Shown in pieces: positions 45,183 to 54,140 of a stretch of 64,000 nt of DNA. Position 1 is the stretch's first letter. Each line of letters opens with the position of its first letter. Source of the DNA: Amycolatopsis tucumanensis. Its GTDB lineage: Bacteria; Actinomycetota; Actinomycetes; Mycobacteriales; Pseudonocardiaceae. The notes below the pieces were generated by a model. The model was not told the DNA's origin. It worked only from the letters and a program-made list of their open reading frames with translations, and did no database searches. Where the stretch lies: assembly GCF_021654135.1 (NCBI RefSeq), contig NZ_JAKGSD010000010.1:11572-75571 (forward strand), in the 5' to 3' direction. Both the position numbers and the translations under genes were made by a program.

Positions 45183-46258
45183 CCGCGCGGCTCCGGCAGA
45201 ACGGCACGCAGGGTGAAACCGCCGTCCGCGGCCGGCGTGGCCGTCAGTTCGCCGCCGAGCGACTCCACCCGCTCCCGCAACCCGATCAGACCGAACCCTC
45301 CCCCGCCGTGACGCGTGCCGCCCATGCTTCCACCGCCGTTGGTCACCTCCACGACGACCTCGCCGTCCCGCACCGCGACGGACACCGAGCACCGGCAGCC
45401 CGGCGCGTGCGTGGCCGCGTTCGTCAGCCCTTCCTGCACGATCCGGTACACCGCCAGCCCCGTGCTCGCGGGCAGGCCGTCCGCGTTCCGGACGGCGAGG
45501 GTCACCTCGACGCCGGTGCCACGCACCCGTTCGGCCAGGGCTTCGAGGTCGGCGATCCCCGGCTGGGGCGCGCGTTCGGCGGGGCGGTCGCTGTCCCGGA
45601 CCGCGCCGAGCACCGACCGGAGGTCGGTCAGCGCGTCCTTCGCCGTCCGCTCGATGCGGGTCAGCCGGTTCGTCAGCTTCGCGGCGTCGTCCGGGCCGAC
45701 GTGGGCCGCGACCCCGGCGGTGACCGCGATCGTGCCCAGCGAATGCGACACCACGTCGTGCACTTCCCGCGCCACCCGCAACCGCTCTTCGAGCACCGCG
45801 CGCCGCGCGGCTTCCGCGCGCTCCCGCCGGACCGACTCGCCGAGCCGGAACGCGCCTGCCAGCACCAGGAGGCTCACCATGACGTACCGCAGGACGTCGT
45901 CCCACGCCGTCGATCCGGCCGTGAGCAGGACGGCCACGACCACGGCGAGCGTCACCGGCGCGATCCGCGAGGAGCGGGCGCCCCCGGCCCGGACCACCAG
46001 CGGGTACAGCGTCCACGCCGCCGCGACGAACGGATCGGGCGTGAAACCGAGCAGCGCGCCCGCGAGAGTCGCCGTCGCGACGACGCCGAATGCCACCGCA
46101 GGCCACCGGGAGCGCAGCAGGACCCCGGCGACGAGCAACGGGACGAGCACGACGGCAGGTCCGGGCTCCGGTGGGAGCGGAAGCCAGAACACCGCCACGC
46201 ACAGCACGGCGACGGCCCCGTCGGTCAGGAGCCGCCGGGAAGCGCGCGGAAACGGCAT
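45179..46258 (-). CDS. Sensor histidine kinase (HisKA_3 type)
   Basis: A 359-residue membrane kinase. About five hydrophobic segments in the first 160 residues form a membrane sensor without a large extracellular loop. The phospho-His is in VAREVHDVVSHSLGTIAVTAG, and the ATPase domain has YRIVQEGLTNAATHA and GGFGLIGLRERVESLGG. It is the partner of the overlapping response regulator; arrangements of this kind next to ABC-2 exporters often respond to cell-envelope stress or antibiotics (family knowledge). Confidence 0.93.
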   Translation of the reverse strand: MPFPRASRRLLTDGAVAVLCVAVFWLPLPPEPGPAVVLVPLLVAGVLLRSRWPAVAFGVVATATLAGALLGFTPDPFVAAAWTLYPLVVRAGGARSSRIAPVTLAVVVAVLLTAGSTAWDDVLRYVMVSLLVLAGAFRLGESVRRERAEAARRAVLEERLRVAREVHDVVSHSLGTIAVTAGVAAHVGPDDAAKLTNRLTRIERTAKDALTDLRSVLGAVRDSDRPAERAPQPGIADLEALAERVRGTGVEVTLAVRNADGLPASTGLAVYRIVQEGLTNAATHAPGCRCSVSVAVRDGEVVVEVTNGGGSMGGTRHGGGGFGLIGLRERVESLGGELTATPAADGGFTLRAVLPEPRG

Positions 46259-46292
46259 GGGGCCGAGATTAGAGGCGGCCGAGCCTGGGAGG

Positions 46293-47399
46293 TCAGCCCT
46301 CGGCGGCCAGCTGCCCGCACGCGGCGGCGATCTCCTGCCCCCGCGTGTCCCGCACCGTGCACGCCACCCCGCCCTCGTTGACGCGGCGCACGAACTCGCG
46401 CTCGACCGGCTTCGGTGAGGCGTCCCACTTCGAGCCGGGCGTCGGGTTCAGCGGGATCAGGTTCACGTGCACCAGCTGGCCCAGGTGCTTGCGCAGCCGC
46501 TTCGCGAGCAGGTCCGCCCGCCACGGCTGGTCGTTCACGTCCCGGATCAGCGCGTACTCGATCGACACCCGGCGGCCCGTCGAGTCGGCGTAGTACCGCG
46601 CCGCCTCCAGCACCTCGTCCACCGGCCACCGGTTGTTGACCGGCACCAGCGTGTCACGCAGCTCGTCGTCCGGGGTGTGCAGCGACACCGCCAGCCGGAC
46701 CTGCATCTTCTCGTCCGCCAGCCGCCGGATCGCCGGGGCCAGCCCGACCGTCGACACCGTCACCGAGCGCTGCGAGATGCCCAGCCCGTTCGGCGCCGGG
46801 TCGGTGATCCGGCGCACGGCAGCCAGCACGCGCTTGTAGTTCGCCAGCGGCTCGCCCATGCCCATGAACACGATGTTCGACAGCCGCCCGGGACCGCCGG
46901 GCATCAGGCCGTCCCGCATGACCGCCGCGGCCGAGCGCACCTGGTCGACGATCTCCGCGGTCGACAGGTTCCGGGTCAGCCCTGCCTGGCCGGTCGCGCA
47001 GAACGGGCACGCCATGCCGCAGCCGGCCTGGCTGGAGATGCACAGCGTCGCCCGGTCCGGGTAACGCATCAGGACGCTCTCCAGCAGGGTGCCGTCGTGC
47101 GCGCGCCACAGCGTCTTGCGCGTCGCGCCGTCGTCGCAGGCCACCGCGCGCACCTCGGTGAGCAGCGGCGGCATCAGCTCGGACACCAGTCGTTCCCGCG
47201 ACGCGGCCGGGATGTCGGTCATCGCGGCGGGGTCGGCGGTCAGGCGGGCGAAGTAGTGGTTCGACAGCTGCTTGGCGCGGAACGGCTTCTCGCCGAGGTC
47301 GCTGACGGCCGCCGCGCGTTCGGCGGCGGTCAGGTCGGCGAGGTGGCGAGGCGGCATCCCGCGCCGGGGAGCCTCGAAGAGCAGCGGCAATGTCGACAC
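46293..47399 (-). CDS. rlmN: RlmN, dual-specificity 23S rRNA/tRNA A2 methyltransferase
   Basis: A 368-residue radical SAM enzyme that methylates A2503 of 23S rRNA and A37 of some tRNAs. The cluster motif is [14 protein letters not shown]. Further conserved: [26 protein letters not shown] core, [17 protein letters not shown], and the C-terminal catalytic Cys in [19 protein letters not shown]. The start GTG 47399 gives [14 protein letters not shown]; frames further upstream are non-coding. In relatives rlmN follows cdsA; here five genes are inserted between them. Confidence 0.95.
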   Translation of the reverse strand: MSTLPLLFEAPRRGMPPRHLADLTAAERAAAVSDLGEKPFRAKQLSNHYFARLTADPAAMTDIPAASRERLVSELMPPLLTEVRAVACDDGATRKTLWRAHDGTLLESVLMRYPDRATLCISSQAGCGMACPFCATGQAGLTRNLSTAEIVDQVRSAAAVMRDGLMPGGPGRLSNIVFMGMGEPLANYKRVLAAVRRITDPAPNGLGISQRSVTVSTVGLAPAIRRLADEKMQVRLAVSLHTPDDELRDTLVPVNNRWPVDEVLEAARYYADSTGRRVSIEYALIRDVNDQPWRADLLAKRLRKHLGQLVHVNLIPLNPTPGSKWDASPKPVEREFVRRVNEGGVACTVRDTRGQEIAAACGQLAAEG

Positions 47400-47569
47400 A
47401 ACCACACATTGTCCCACGCCGCCGCCAGGGGAACCCGCGCCGGGGTGCGCGAACCGCGGGGAAATCCGCGAATGCGCGGCACAAATTCCCGCCGGACGAT
47501 TGCCCGGATTTCCACACGCTGCGATTCTTGGCGCGGCCGGCCGGCCCGCGGAAAAACATTTCTGCCGCA

Positions 47570-47587
47570 TTGTCACCCAGCTGACAA
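47570..47587. promoter_or_regulatory. Inverted repeat upstream of the DUF6801 gene
   Basis: TTGTCA (47570-47575) and TGACAA (47582-47587) form a 6-bp inverted repeat with a 6-bp spacer, 26 bp before ATG 47614. It could be an operator; no regulator is identified. Confidence 0.35.
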
Positions 47588-47613
47588 AACCATCGAGAAC
47601 CGGAGGAAAACGC

Positions 47614-48843
47614 ATGCCATCGACCCGCTGGCGACGACGGCTGGCCGCACTGGCCACCGGCGCCGCGACCCTGCTCACCCTCGCGCTGACCGGCACCGCG
47701 AACGCCTTGCCAGTGCAGGACGTTCCCGACATCGGCGTGGACACCGGCCGGTTCAGCCTGCCGATCAACTGCGCCATCAGCCTGCCGGATTTCGGCGGCA
47801 TCAAGGTGCTCGACCTCGGCACCACGGTGGACGTGCAAGGCGCCGTCGCCGCGCAACTCGGGCCCGGCCAGGAATTCTGGCTGACGCAGGGATCGGGCAG
47901 CATCACCTTTCCGGAAGCACTCACCGCACTGGCCGGGTTCGCCGGTATCGACAAAGCCGACGCGACCATTTCCGCGCTGAACATCGGCGCGCAGAACGCG
48001 ACCCCCGCGCAGATCAACGTGGCCGACCCGCCCGCGGTGATCAAGGACATCCCGATCCAGGCAGGCCGGCCGCTGAAGGTCGGCCTGCCACTGGAAGGCA
48101 CCTTCGACGTCGGCCCGTTCACCGCGCCCGGCTCGGGCATCGTCACGCTGCAGTTCGTCGACGCCGTCGCCCGCGTCGCCCTGAAGTCGGCGGCCGGTTT
48201 CACCCTGAACGTCGAGGCCAACTGCACGCCGACCGCGGGCAACGCGCTGCTGTCGATCGCCGTCGGCGGGCCGGCGGGCCAGCCGCCGTCGAAGATCACC
48301 GGCGCGCCGCTGAACTACCCCGTCCCGCCCGCCGAGTCGCTGATCGGGATCATCAACGCGCCCTACCACTGCACGCTGGGCGGGCAGCCGCTCGACGTGG
48401 GCATCGCCGTCGGCGGCACCATCCCGCTGTCGGTCAAGGCGGGCGGTTCGCTGTCGTTCACGAACGCCTCCGGGGCTCTCACCATCCCGCCGGCCACGGT
48501 GAACGCGCTGCTCGACGCCGGCGTGCGGACCGTGTCCGGGCGGGTGACCACGCAGAACCTGGTGGTCGAGGGCGGCACCCCTGCCGTGCAGAACGTGGCC
48601 GCGGCGGGCATCGACATCCCGCAGACCACGCTGGTGCGGAACCAGAAGATCGTCATCTCGCTCCCGCAGCAGGGCACGCTGACCGCGGGCCCGTTCACCC
48701 CGTCGCCGGGCGCGGAGAGCGTGCGGATCTCGCTCGGTGACGCCGCCGCGGACTTCCGGATCAACGGCAGCACCCAGACGATCCGGGCCACCTGCGCCGC
48801 CCCGTCTCCGCAGGTCATCCTGGTCGACAACCCGGTGACCTGA
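47614..48843 (+). CDS. Secreted DUF6801 domain protein
   Basis: A 409-residue exported protein. Signal peptide about residues 1-32 (basic PSTRWRRRL, then a hydrophobic stretch ending ANA-LP). The mature part contains two related beta-rich modules, about 50-200 ([21 protein letters not shown]... TFPEALTAL) and 245-400 ([21 protein letters not shown]... [10 protein letters not shown]), each with one early and one late Cys that could form a disulfide. Function unknown; such proteins are abundant in Pseudonocardiaceae exoproteomes. Ribosome binding site CGGAGG before ATG. It is divergent from rlmN. Confidence 0.82.
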   Translation: MPSTRWRRRLAALATGAATLLTLALTGTANALPVQDVPDIGVDTGRFSLPINCAISLPDFGGIKVLDLGTTVDVQGAVAAQLGPGQEFWLTQGSGSITFPEALTALAGFAGIDKADATISALNIGAQNATPAQINVADPPAVIKDIPIQAGRPLKVGLPLEGTFDVGPFTAPGSGIVTLQFVDAVARVALKSAAGFTLNVEANCTPTAGNALLSIAVGGPAGQPPSKITGAPLNYPVPPAESLIGIINAPYHCTLGGQPLDVGIAVGGTIPLSVKAGGSLSFTNASGALTIPPATVNALLDAGVRTVSGRVTTQNLVVEGGTPAVQNVAAAGIDIPQTTLVRNQKIVISLPQQGTLTAGPFTPSPGAESVRISLGDAAADFRINGSTQTIRATCAAPSPQVILVDNPVT

Positions 48844-48851
48844 CATCGGGT

Positions 48852-48894
48852 TTGCCTTCCGACTGTTTCCGATATATCGTGAGCATGTCGGAAC
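48852..48894 (+). promoter_or_regulatory. Promoter and palindromic operator of the padR gene
   Basis: TTGCCT (48852-48857) and TATCGT (48875-48880) are spaced 17 bp. An imperfect palindrome, GTTTCCGATAT...ATGTCGGAAC (48865-48894), overlaps the -10. Such a layout fits autorepression by the PadR protein. Confidence 0.6.
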
Positions 48895-48913
48895 AGTACG
48901 GAAGGAGACCGAC

Positions 48914-49531
48914 ATGAGACACGGACACTTCCCCCCGCCGCACGGACGGCCCGCCTTCGGTCCGTTCGCCCGCGGTGGTTTCGGAGAGTTCCCCCCGGGC
49001 TGGGGCCCGGGCGGTCCGCGTGGCGAGTTCCGGGGGCGCGGCCCTCGTGGCCCGCACCGCGGGCGGCGAGGACGGCGGGGCGACGTGCGCGCCGCCATCC
49101 TCGCCCTGCTGGCCGAGCAGCCGCGGCACGGTTACGAGATCATCAGTGAGATCGCCGAGCGCAGCGGCGGTTTCTGGCGGCCGAGCCCCGGCTCGGTCTA
49201 CCCGACCCTGCAGCTGCTGGCCGACGAAGGCCTGGTGGTGGCCCGCGAGGACGGCGGCAAGCGCCTGTTCGAGCTGACCGACGCCGGGCGCGAGGCGGCC
49301 GCGAACCAGGACGGGAAGCCGCCGTGGGAGCAGATCGCCTCGGACGTCGACCCCAACGAGGTCGACCTGCGCAAGGCGGGTGCGATGCTGGCCGCCGCCG
49401 CGGTCCAGGTGTCCCAGGCCGGGACGCCGGGTCAGAAGCGGCGCGCCGCGGAGATCCTCAACGAGGCCCGTCGGTCGATCTACGCCGTGCTCGGCGAGAT
49501 CGACACCGATGACGAGGACGACGAGGAGTGA
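48914..49531 (+). CDS. PadR family transcriptional regulator
   Basis: A 205-residue regulator. Residues 1-58 are low complexity, rich in Gly, Arg, Pro and Phe (FPPPHGRPAFGPFARGG). The PadR winged helix follows (DVRAAILALLAEQPRHGYEIISEIAERSGGFWRPSPGSVYPTLQLLADEGLV), then a helical dimerisation part, and an acidic end EIDTDDEDDEE. The GR-rich front is common in actinobacterial PadR proteins. Ribosome binding site AAGGAG before ATG. Its last 52 bp overlap the convergent methyltransferase gene. Confidence 0.92.
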   Translation: MRHGHFPPPHGRPAFGPFARGGFGEFPPGWGPGGPRGEFRGRGPRGPHRGRRGRRGDVRAAILALLAEQPRHGYEIISEIAERSGGFWRPSPGSVYPTLQLLADEGLVVAREDGGKRLFELTDAGREAAANQDGKPPWEQIASDVDPNEVDLRKAGAMLAAAAVQVSQAGTPGQKRRAAEILNEARRSIYAVLGEIDTDDEDDEE

Positions 49532-50310
49532 CCGGGCAGCACGAGGCCGGTGGGCTTGTCGCGGACGAGAACGCGGTAGCCCACCGGCACCGTGAAGCCC
49601 GCAGCGTGCCGGCCGCGTGATCCGTTGTCCCGCAGGACGTCTTCGATCGCGCGGTCGGCCACCTCGGGGCTGAACTCGATGCGCAGCACCGCCGCGAGGC
49701 TTTCGGCGTCGGCGAACCGCCACTTCGCCGTCACGCGACGGCAGCGGAAACCCTGGCCGTCGAAGAACGCGTCGACCGCCGCCGGGTCGTAGTCGGGCAG
49801 ATCCGCCCGCATCCACCGGCCGTACGGCTCACTGGACACGTCCAGATCGACGATCGCCAGCGCACCCCCGGGGCGCAGCACGCGATCCGCCTCGCGCAGA
49901 CCGGGTTCGCAGCCGGGGCCGAAGAAGTACGCGGTGCGCGCGTGCACGATGTCGGCACTGGCGTCGGGAACCGGGATCGACTGCGCGGAACCACGCAGCA
50001 CCCGCACCGAGGACAGCCCGGCGACCCGGCTTTCCGCCCGGCGCACCAACGGTTCGTGTGGTTCGACGCCGATCACCGACCGCGCGGACTCGGCGAAGCG
50101 GGGCAGGTGAAAACCGTCCCCACAGCCGACGTCCAGCACATCCTTGCCCTGCCAAGGGCATTCGTCGGCGAGGACCCGCCAGATGTCGCCTTCGACGTCC
50201 TGCGCGCGGTTCTCCAGCTCGTAGGTGTCCGGGTAGTACCAGATGTTCGGGCTGGGCAGGACGTCCGCCCTGGACGTGGTCCGCTGCCCACGCCGGGCGA
50301 TCTTCCACAC
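49480..50310 (-). CDS. Class I SAM-dependent methyltransferase
   Basis: A 276-residue enzyme. SAM motif I VLDVGCGDGFHLPRFAESARSVIGVEPHE near residue 60; motif II/III SVRVLRGSAQSIPVPDASADIVHARTAYFF and READRVLRPGGALAIVDLDV, as in the UbiE/methyltransferase 11 group. The substrate is unknown. The C-terminal end is a serine run (HSSSSSSSVSISPSTA) that is simply the complement of the PadR acidic tail codons, so this end is probably a read-through extension. Start GTG 50310. Confidence 0.87.
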   Translation of the reverse strand: MWKIARRGQRTTSRADVLPSPNIWYYPDTYELENRAQDVEGDIWRVLADECPWQGKDVLDVGCGDGFHLPRFAESARSVIGVEPHEPLVRRAESRVAGLSSVRVLRGSAQSIPVPDASADIVHARTAYFFGPGCEPGLREADRVLRPGGALAIVDLDVSSEPYGRWMRADLPDYDPAAVDAFFDGQGFRCRRVTAKWRFADAESLAAVLRIEFSPEVADRAIEDVLRDNGSRGRHAAGFTVPVGYRVLVRDKPTGLVLPGHSSSSSSSVSISPSTA

Positions 50311-50394
50311 ACCGCAAGGATATCCGAGACGATGCCCGGAAAGCGCTTCGCGTTCGGCATAGACTTGCTGCCCTCCCCACCGATCGGAGGCGGT

Positions 50395-51237
50395 ATGTCC
50401 CTCGGATCTTCGGCCCCGTCCGTCCTGCCCTCCGGGGTGCCGTGCTGGGTCGAGCTCGCCAGCGTCGACGAGGCGGCCTCCCACCGGTTCTACGAAGGCC
50501 TGTTCGGCTGGACCTTCCTGCTCAGCCGCGATCCCGCGACGCGCACCGGCCGGTACCTGATCGGCACGATGGACGGTGTGCCCGTCGGCGGCCTCTACCA
50601 GGCGGCGCCGGACCAGGCGAGCGCCTGGATGATCAACATTTCGGTGCAGAACGCGCACGCGGCGGCGAACTGGGTGCAGCGGCTCGGCGGAGTCGTCACG
50701 CTCGAACCGACCGTGCTGCCGCACCGGGGCTGCATCCTGCACGGCATCGAGCCCTCCGGGGCGCCGTTCGTGCTGTGGCAGCCGCCGGCGGACTGGGCGT
50801 TCGCGGCGGGCTTCCCGAACACCTTCTCCGGCGCCGACCTGAACACGCGCGACGGCGAGGCGGCGGACGGCTTCTTCACCCGGCTCTTCTCGTACACGAG
50901 CCTGCAGGTGGGGGACAACCGCGGCATCGACTACGTGGAGTGGCGGCTGGAACAGCAACCGGTGCTGTACCGGTACGTGATGGGCCCGGAGTACCCGCCG
51001 CAGGCGCCGCCGCACTGGATGGTGTACTTCGGCGTCGACCCGGCGCGCGGCACCGACGCGACGGCGGGACACGCGCTGATGCTGGGCGGCACCGTGCTGG
51101 TGGAGCCCTACGACACGCCGTGGGGCCGGATCGCGATCCTCGCCGATCCGGCCGGCGCGGTGTTCTCGATCATCGACCACTCCCGCACGAGCGAGGGCTG
51201 GGGCCGCGCCGAGGTGGACGACCCCTACGACGACTGA
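50395..51237 (+). CDS. Two-domain VOC family protein
   Basis: A 280-residue protein with two tandem glyoxalase-like modules: PCWVELASVDEAASHRFYEGLFGWTF (residues about 16-42) with PFVLWQP, then DYVEWRL... and HWMVYFGVD with GRIAILADPAGAVFSIID. It resembles the actinobacterial hydroxylase CFP-30-like VOC proteins. The substrate is unknown. Ribosome binding site GGAGG before ATG 50395. It is followed by an acetyltransferase on the same strand. Confidence 0.88.
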   Translation: MSLGSSAPSVLPSGVPCWVELASVDEAASHRFYEGLFGWTFLLSRDPATRTGRYLIGTMDGVPVGGLYQAAPDQASAWMINISVQNAHAAANWVQRLGGVVTLEPTVLPHRGCILHGIEPSGAPFVLWQPPADWAFAAGFPNTFSGADLNTRDGEAADGFFTRLFSYTSLQVGDNRGIDYVEWRLEQQPVLYRYVMGPEYPPQAPPHWMVYFGVDPARGTDATAGHALMLGGTVLVEPYDTPWGRIAILADPAGAVFSIIDHSRTSEGWGRAEVDDPYDD

Positions 51238-51274
51238 GCCGTCGCTCGCCCTGGCGTGCGATAGGTTCGCCGCC

Positions 51275-51796
51275 ATGTTCGACGCCTGGCCACCCGCCCC
51301 GATCCGGACCGAGCGGCTCGTCCTCCGCGAGTCCGCCGCCCGGGACCGGGCGGCGTTCATCGAGCTGTTCGCGTCACCGGAGGTCGGCGCCTATGTCGGT
51401 GGGTCTCGGCCGCGCGACGAGCTGGAGCGCTCGGTGCCCGAAGTGCCCGGACGGCGCCCGGGGCTGTTCGTGGTCGAACTCGACGGCGCGATGATCGGGA
51501 TGATCACCCTCGACCCGCGCGACGCGGAGCGCCCGGGGCACGTCCGCCCGGAGGCCGGGGAAGCGGAGCTCGGCTACCTGTTCCTGCCGCGGGCGTGGGG
51601 CTCGGGCTACGCGGCCGAGGCGTGCGCGGCGGCGCTCGGCTGGTTCGCCGGGACGCATCCCGGCGAACCAGTGGTGCTCTCCACCCAGACCGCCAACGAG
51701 CGCGCGCTGCGCCTCGCCCTGAAGCTGGGTTTCACCGAGGTGGAGCGGTACGAGGAGTACGGCGCCGAGCAGTGGTTCGGCGTGTGGTCCCGCTGA
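51275..51796 (+). CDS. GNAT acetyltransferase (RimJ/RimL-like)
   Basis: A 173-residue GNAT: RTERLVLRESAARDRAAFIELFASPEVGAYVGG is the RimJ/L opening, and LGYLFLPRAWGSGYAAEACAAALGWF plus ANERALRLALKLGFTEVERYEEYG follow. The substrate is unknown (protein N-termini or small amines). ATG 51275 has no ribosome binding site; TAGGTT ends 7 nt upstream, suggesting a leaderless start. It is convergent with cdsA. Confidence 0.88.
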   Translation: MFDAWPPAPIRTERLVLRESAARDRAAFIELFASPEVGAYVGGSRPRDELERSVPEVPGRRPGLFVVELDGAMIGMITLDPRDAERPGHVRPEAGEAELGYLFLPRAWGSGYAAEACAAALGWFAGTHPGEPVVLSTQTANERALRLALKLGFTEVERYEEYGAEQWFGVWSR

Positions 51797-51802
51797 CCGC
51801 GG

Positions 51803-52684
51803 TCAGCTCACGAACGCCGACAGCAGCAGGAACGACACCACGGCGGAGGGCAGGAGCGAGTCCAGCCGGTCCATCAGCCCGCCGTGGCCGGGCAGCAGCG
51901 TGCCCATGTCCTTGATGCCGAGGTCCCGCTTCATCAGCGACTCGACCAGGTCGCCCAGGGTCGCGGTCAGCACGATCGCGACCCCGAACACCACGCCCTG
52001 CCAGACCTGCCCGTCGAGCAGCAGCGTCAGCGTCAGCGAACCCGCCACGACACCCGCGACGAGCGAGCCGCTGAAGCCCTCCCACGTCTTCTTCGGGCTG
52101 ATCGACGGCGCCATCGGGTGCTTGCCCTTGAGGACACCGGCGATGTAACCGCCGGTGTCCGACGCGACGACGCCGATCAGGAACGCCAGCACGCGGCCGA
52201 CCCCGTCGGACGGCGGGACGAGCATCGCCGCGAACGCGCCGAACAACGGCAGGTACGCGGCGGTGAACACGGACGCGCTGATGTCACGCACGTAGCCCAC
52301 CGGCCCGCCCGGCAACCGCCAGAGCAGGCACGCCAGCACGGTGAGCGCGAACGCGATCAGGGCGCCCTCGTACCCGAACGGCCAGGACAGCCACAGCATG
52401 GCCTGACCGCCGAGCAGCAGCGGGACCAGCGCGAGGCGGATGTTCGCGGCGCGCCGCAGCGCCTGGGCGAACTCGTAGGTGCCGACGGCGATCGCCGCCG
52501 CGATGATCCCGATGAACAGGTAGCGCACGGTGAGCAGCGACACGAGGATCGCCGCACCCAGTGCCAGCCCGACACCGATCGCCGCGGGGAGGTTGCGACC
52601 GGCCCGCGACGTTTTCTTGGCCGGTTCAGCCGGCTCGGGAGAAGCCACCGGGGCCTTCTCGCGTTCTTCGCTCACCTGTGGCAT
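51803..52684 (-). CDS. cdsA: Phosphatidate cytidylyltransferase
   Basis: A 293-residue membrane enzyme making CDP-diacylglycerol for phospholipid synthesis. About eight membrane segments; family signature SISPKKTWEGFSGSLVAG and the C-terminal catalytic block GDLVESLMKRDLGIKDMGTLLPGHGGLMDRLDSL. The N-terminal 40 residues are charged (SEEREKAPVASPEPAEPAKK). The ATG directly abuts the frr stop with no gap, so translation is coupled. It is the last gene of the rpsB operon. Confidence 0.95.
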   Translation of the reverse strand: MPQVSEEREKAPVASPEPAEPAKKTSRAGRNLPAAIGVGLALGAAILVSLLTVRYLFIGIIAAAIAVGTYEFAQALRRAANIRLALVPLLLGGQAMLWLSWPFGYEGALIAFALTVLACLLWRLPGGPVGYVRDISASVFTAAYLPLFGAFAAMLVPPSDGVGRVLAFLIGVVASDTGGYIAGVLKGKHPMAPSISPKKTWEGFSGSLVAGVVAGSLTLTLLLDGQVWQGVVFGVAIVLTATLGDLVESLMKRDLGIKDMGTLLPGHGGLMDRLDSLLPSAVVSFLLLSAFVS

Positions 52685-53242
52685 TCAGACCTCGAGCAGC
52701 TCGGCTTCCTTGTGTTTGACGAGCTCGTCGACCTTCGCCACGTAGTTGTCGGTCAGGTGCTGCAGTTCCTTCTCCGCGCGCGCGACCTCGTCCTCACCGG
52801 CCTCGCCGTCCTTGGCGATGCGGTCGAGCTCTTCCTTGGACTTGCGGCGCACACCGCGGATGTGGACCTTGGCGTCCTCGCCCTTGGCCTTGACCATCTT
52901 GACCATCTCCTTGCGCCGCTCCTCGGTGAGCTGCGGGATGGTGATGCGGATGATCTGGCCGTCGTTGGACGGGTTGACACCCAGGTCGGACTCGCGGATG
53001 GCCTTCTCGATGGCGCCGAGCTGCCCCTGGTCGTAGGGCTTGACGATCACCATGCGGGCCTCGGGGATGTTGACGCCGGCCACCTGGTTCAGCGGCATCG
53101 TCGACCCGTACGCCTCCACCATGATGCGGGCGAACATGCCCGGGTTGGCCCGGCCGGTCCGCACCGACGACAGATCCTCCTTGGCGAAGGACACCGCTTT
53201 TTCCATCTTCTCCTCGGCGTCGAGGAGGGTCTCGTCGATCAC
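52685..53242 (-). CDS. frr: Ribosome recycling factor
   Basis: A 185-residue RRF that splits post-termination ribosomes with EF-G. Conserved: [37 protein letters not shown], and [37 protein letters not shown]. Standard length. Start ATG 53242. It lies between pyrH and cdsA as in most bacteria. Confidence 0.97.
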   Translation of the reverse strand: MIDETLLDAEEKMEKAVSFAKEDLSSVRTGRANPGMFARIMVEAYGSTMPLNQVAGVNIPEARMVIVKPYDQGQLGAIEKAIRESDLGVNPSNDGQIIRITIPQLTEERRKEMVKMVKAKGEDAKVHIRGVRRKSKEELDRIAKDGEAGEDEVARAEKELQHLTDNYVAKVDELVKHKEAELLEV

Positions 53243-53286
53243 GGCTACTCCCGTTGTGTGTGCTGTTGTTCCCGGTCCGTTCGGGG

Positions 53287-54036
53287 TCAGGCGCTGGGCC
53301 CGGCCCCGGAGGTGCTCACCAACGTGCCGATCCTCTCACCACGCACCGCCCTCGCGATGTTCCCCTCGGTGAGAAGGTTGAACACGATGATGGGCATGTT
53401 GTTGTCCATGCAGAGGCTGAAGGCGGTGGCGTCGGCGACCTTGAGCCCGCGCTCGAGCACCTCGCGGTGGCTGATCTCGTCGAACATCTTCGCGCTCGGG
53501 TCGCTCTTCGGGTCCGCGGTGAAGACCCCGTCGACGGCCTTGGCCATGAGCACGGCCTCGCAGCCGATCTCCAGCGAGCGCTGGGCGGCGGCGGTGTCGG
53601 TGGAGAAGTAGGGCATCCCGGTGCCCGCGCCGAAGATCACCACACGGCCCTTTTCGAGGTGCCGCTCGGCTCGTCGCGGGATGTAGGGCTCGGCGACCTG
53701 GCCCATCGTGATGGCGGTCTGCACGCGCGTGGGGACGCCTTCCTTCTCCAGGAAGTCCTGCAGCGCCAGGGAGTTCATGACCGTGCCGAGCATGGCCATG
53801 TAGTCGGCGCGGTCGCGGTCCATGCCGCGCTGGGACAGCTCGGCGCCGCGGAAGTAGTTGCCGCCACCGATGACGACGGCCATCTGCACACCGGTGCGGA
53901 CGACGTCCGCGATCTGCGCGGCCACGGAGTGGACGACGTCGGGGTCGAGGCCCAGCGCTCCCCCGCCGAACATCTCGCCACCCAGTTTCAGCAGCACCCG
54001 CCGGTAACCGCCGTCGGCTCGTTTCGCCTCGCCCAT
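53287..54036 (-). CDS. pyrH: Uridylate kinase
   Basis: A 249-residue amino-acid-kinase-fold UMP kinase: [15 protein letters not shown] near residue 13, [33 protein letters not shown], and the nucleotide site [20 protein letters not shown]. It forms UDP for nucleic acid and envelope synthesis. ATG 54036. A strong hairpin stands between tsf and this gene. Confidence 0.97.
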   Translation of the reverse strand: MGEAKRADGGYRRVLLKLGGEMFGGGALGLDPDVVHSVAAQIADVVRTGVQMAVVIGGGNYFRGAELSQRGMDRDRADYMAMLGTVMNSLALQDFLEKEGVPTRVQTAITMGQVAEPYIPRRAERHLEKGRVVIFGAGTGMPYFSTDTAAAQRSLEIGCEAVLMAKAVDGVFTADPKSDPSAKMFDEISHREVLERGLKVADATAFSLCMDNNMPIIVFNLLTEGNIARAVRGERIGTLVSTSGAGPSA

Positions 54037-54085
54037 GTCCGCCTCCGCCCGCTCGGGTGCTCTCGTGGAGCCTGCCTTCGCGAGT

Positions 54086-54119
54086 GTGCCCCGTCCCCGT
54101 GATCACGGAGACGGGGCAC
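54086..54119 (-). terminator. Long hairpin between tsf and pyrH
   Basis: GTGCCCCGTC (54086-54095) pairs with GACGGGGCAC (54110-54119). The loop contains the palindrome CCGTGATCACGG, so the whole forms one long stem. There is no U-tract. It may attenuate the operon after tsf or protect the tsf 3' end. Confidence 0.65.
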
Positions 54120-54140
54120 CCTCACGTCACTGCCGTCGTG

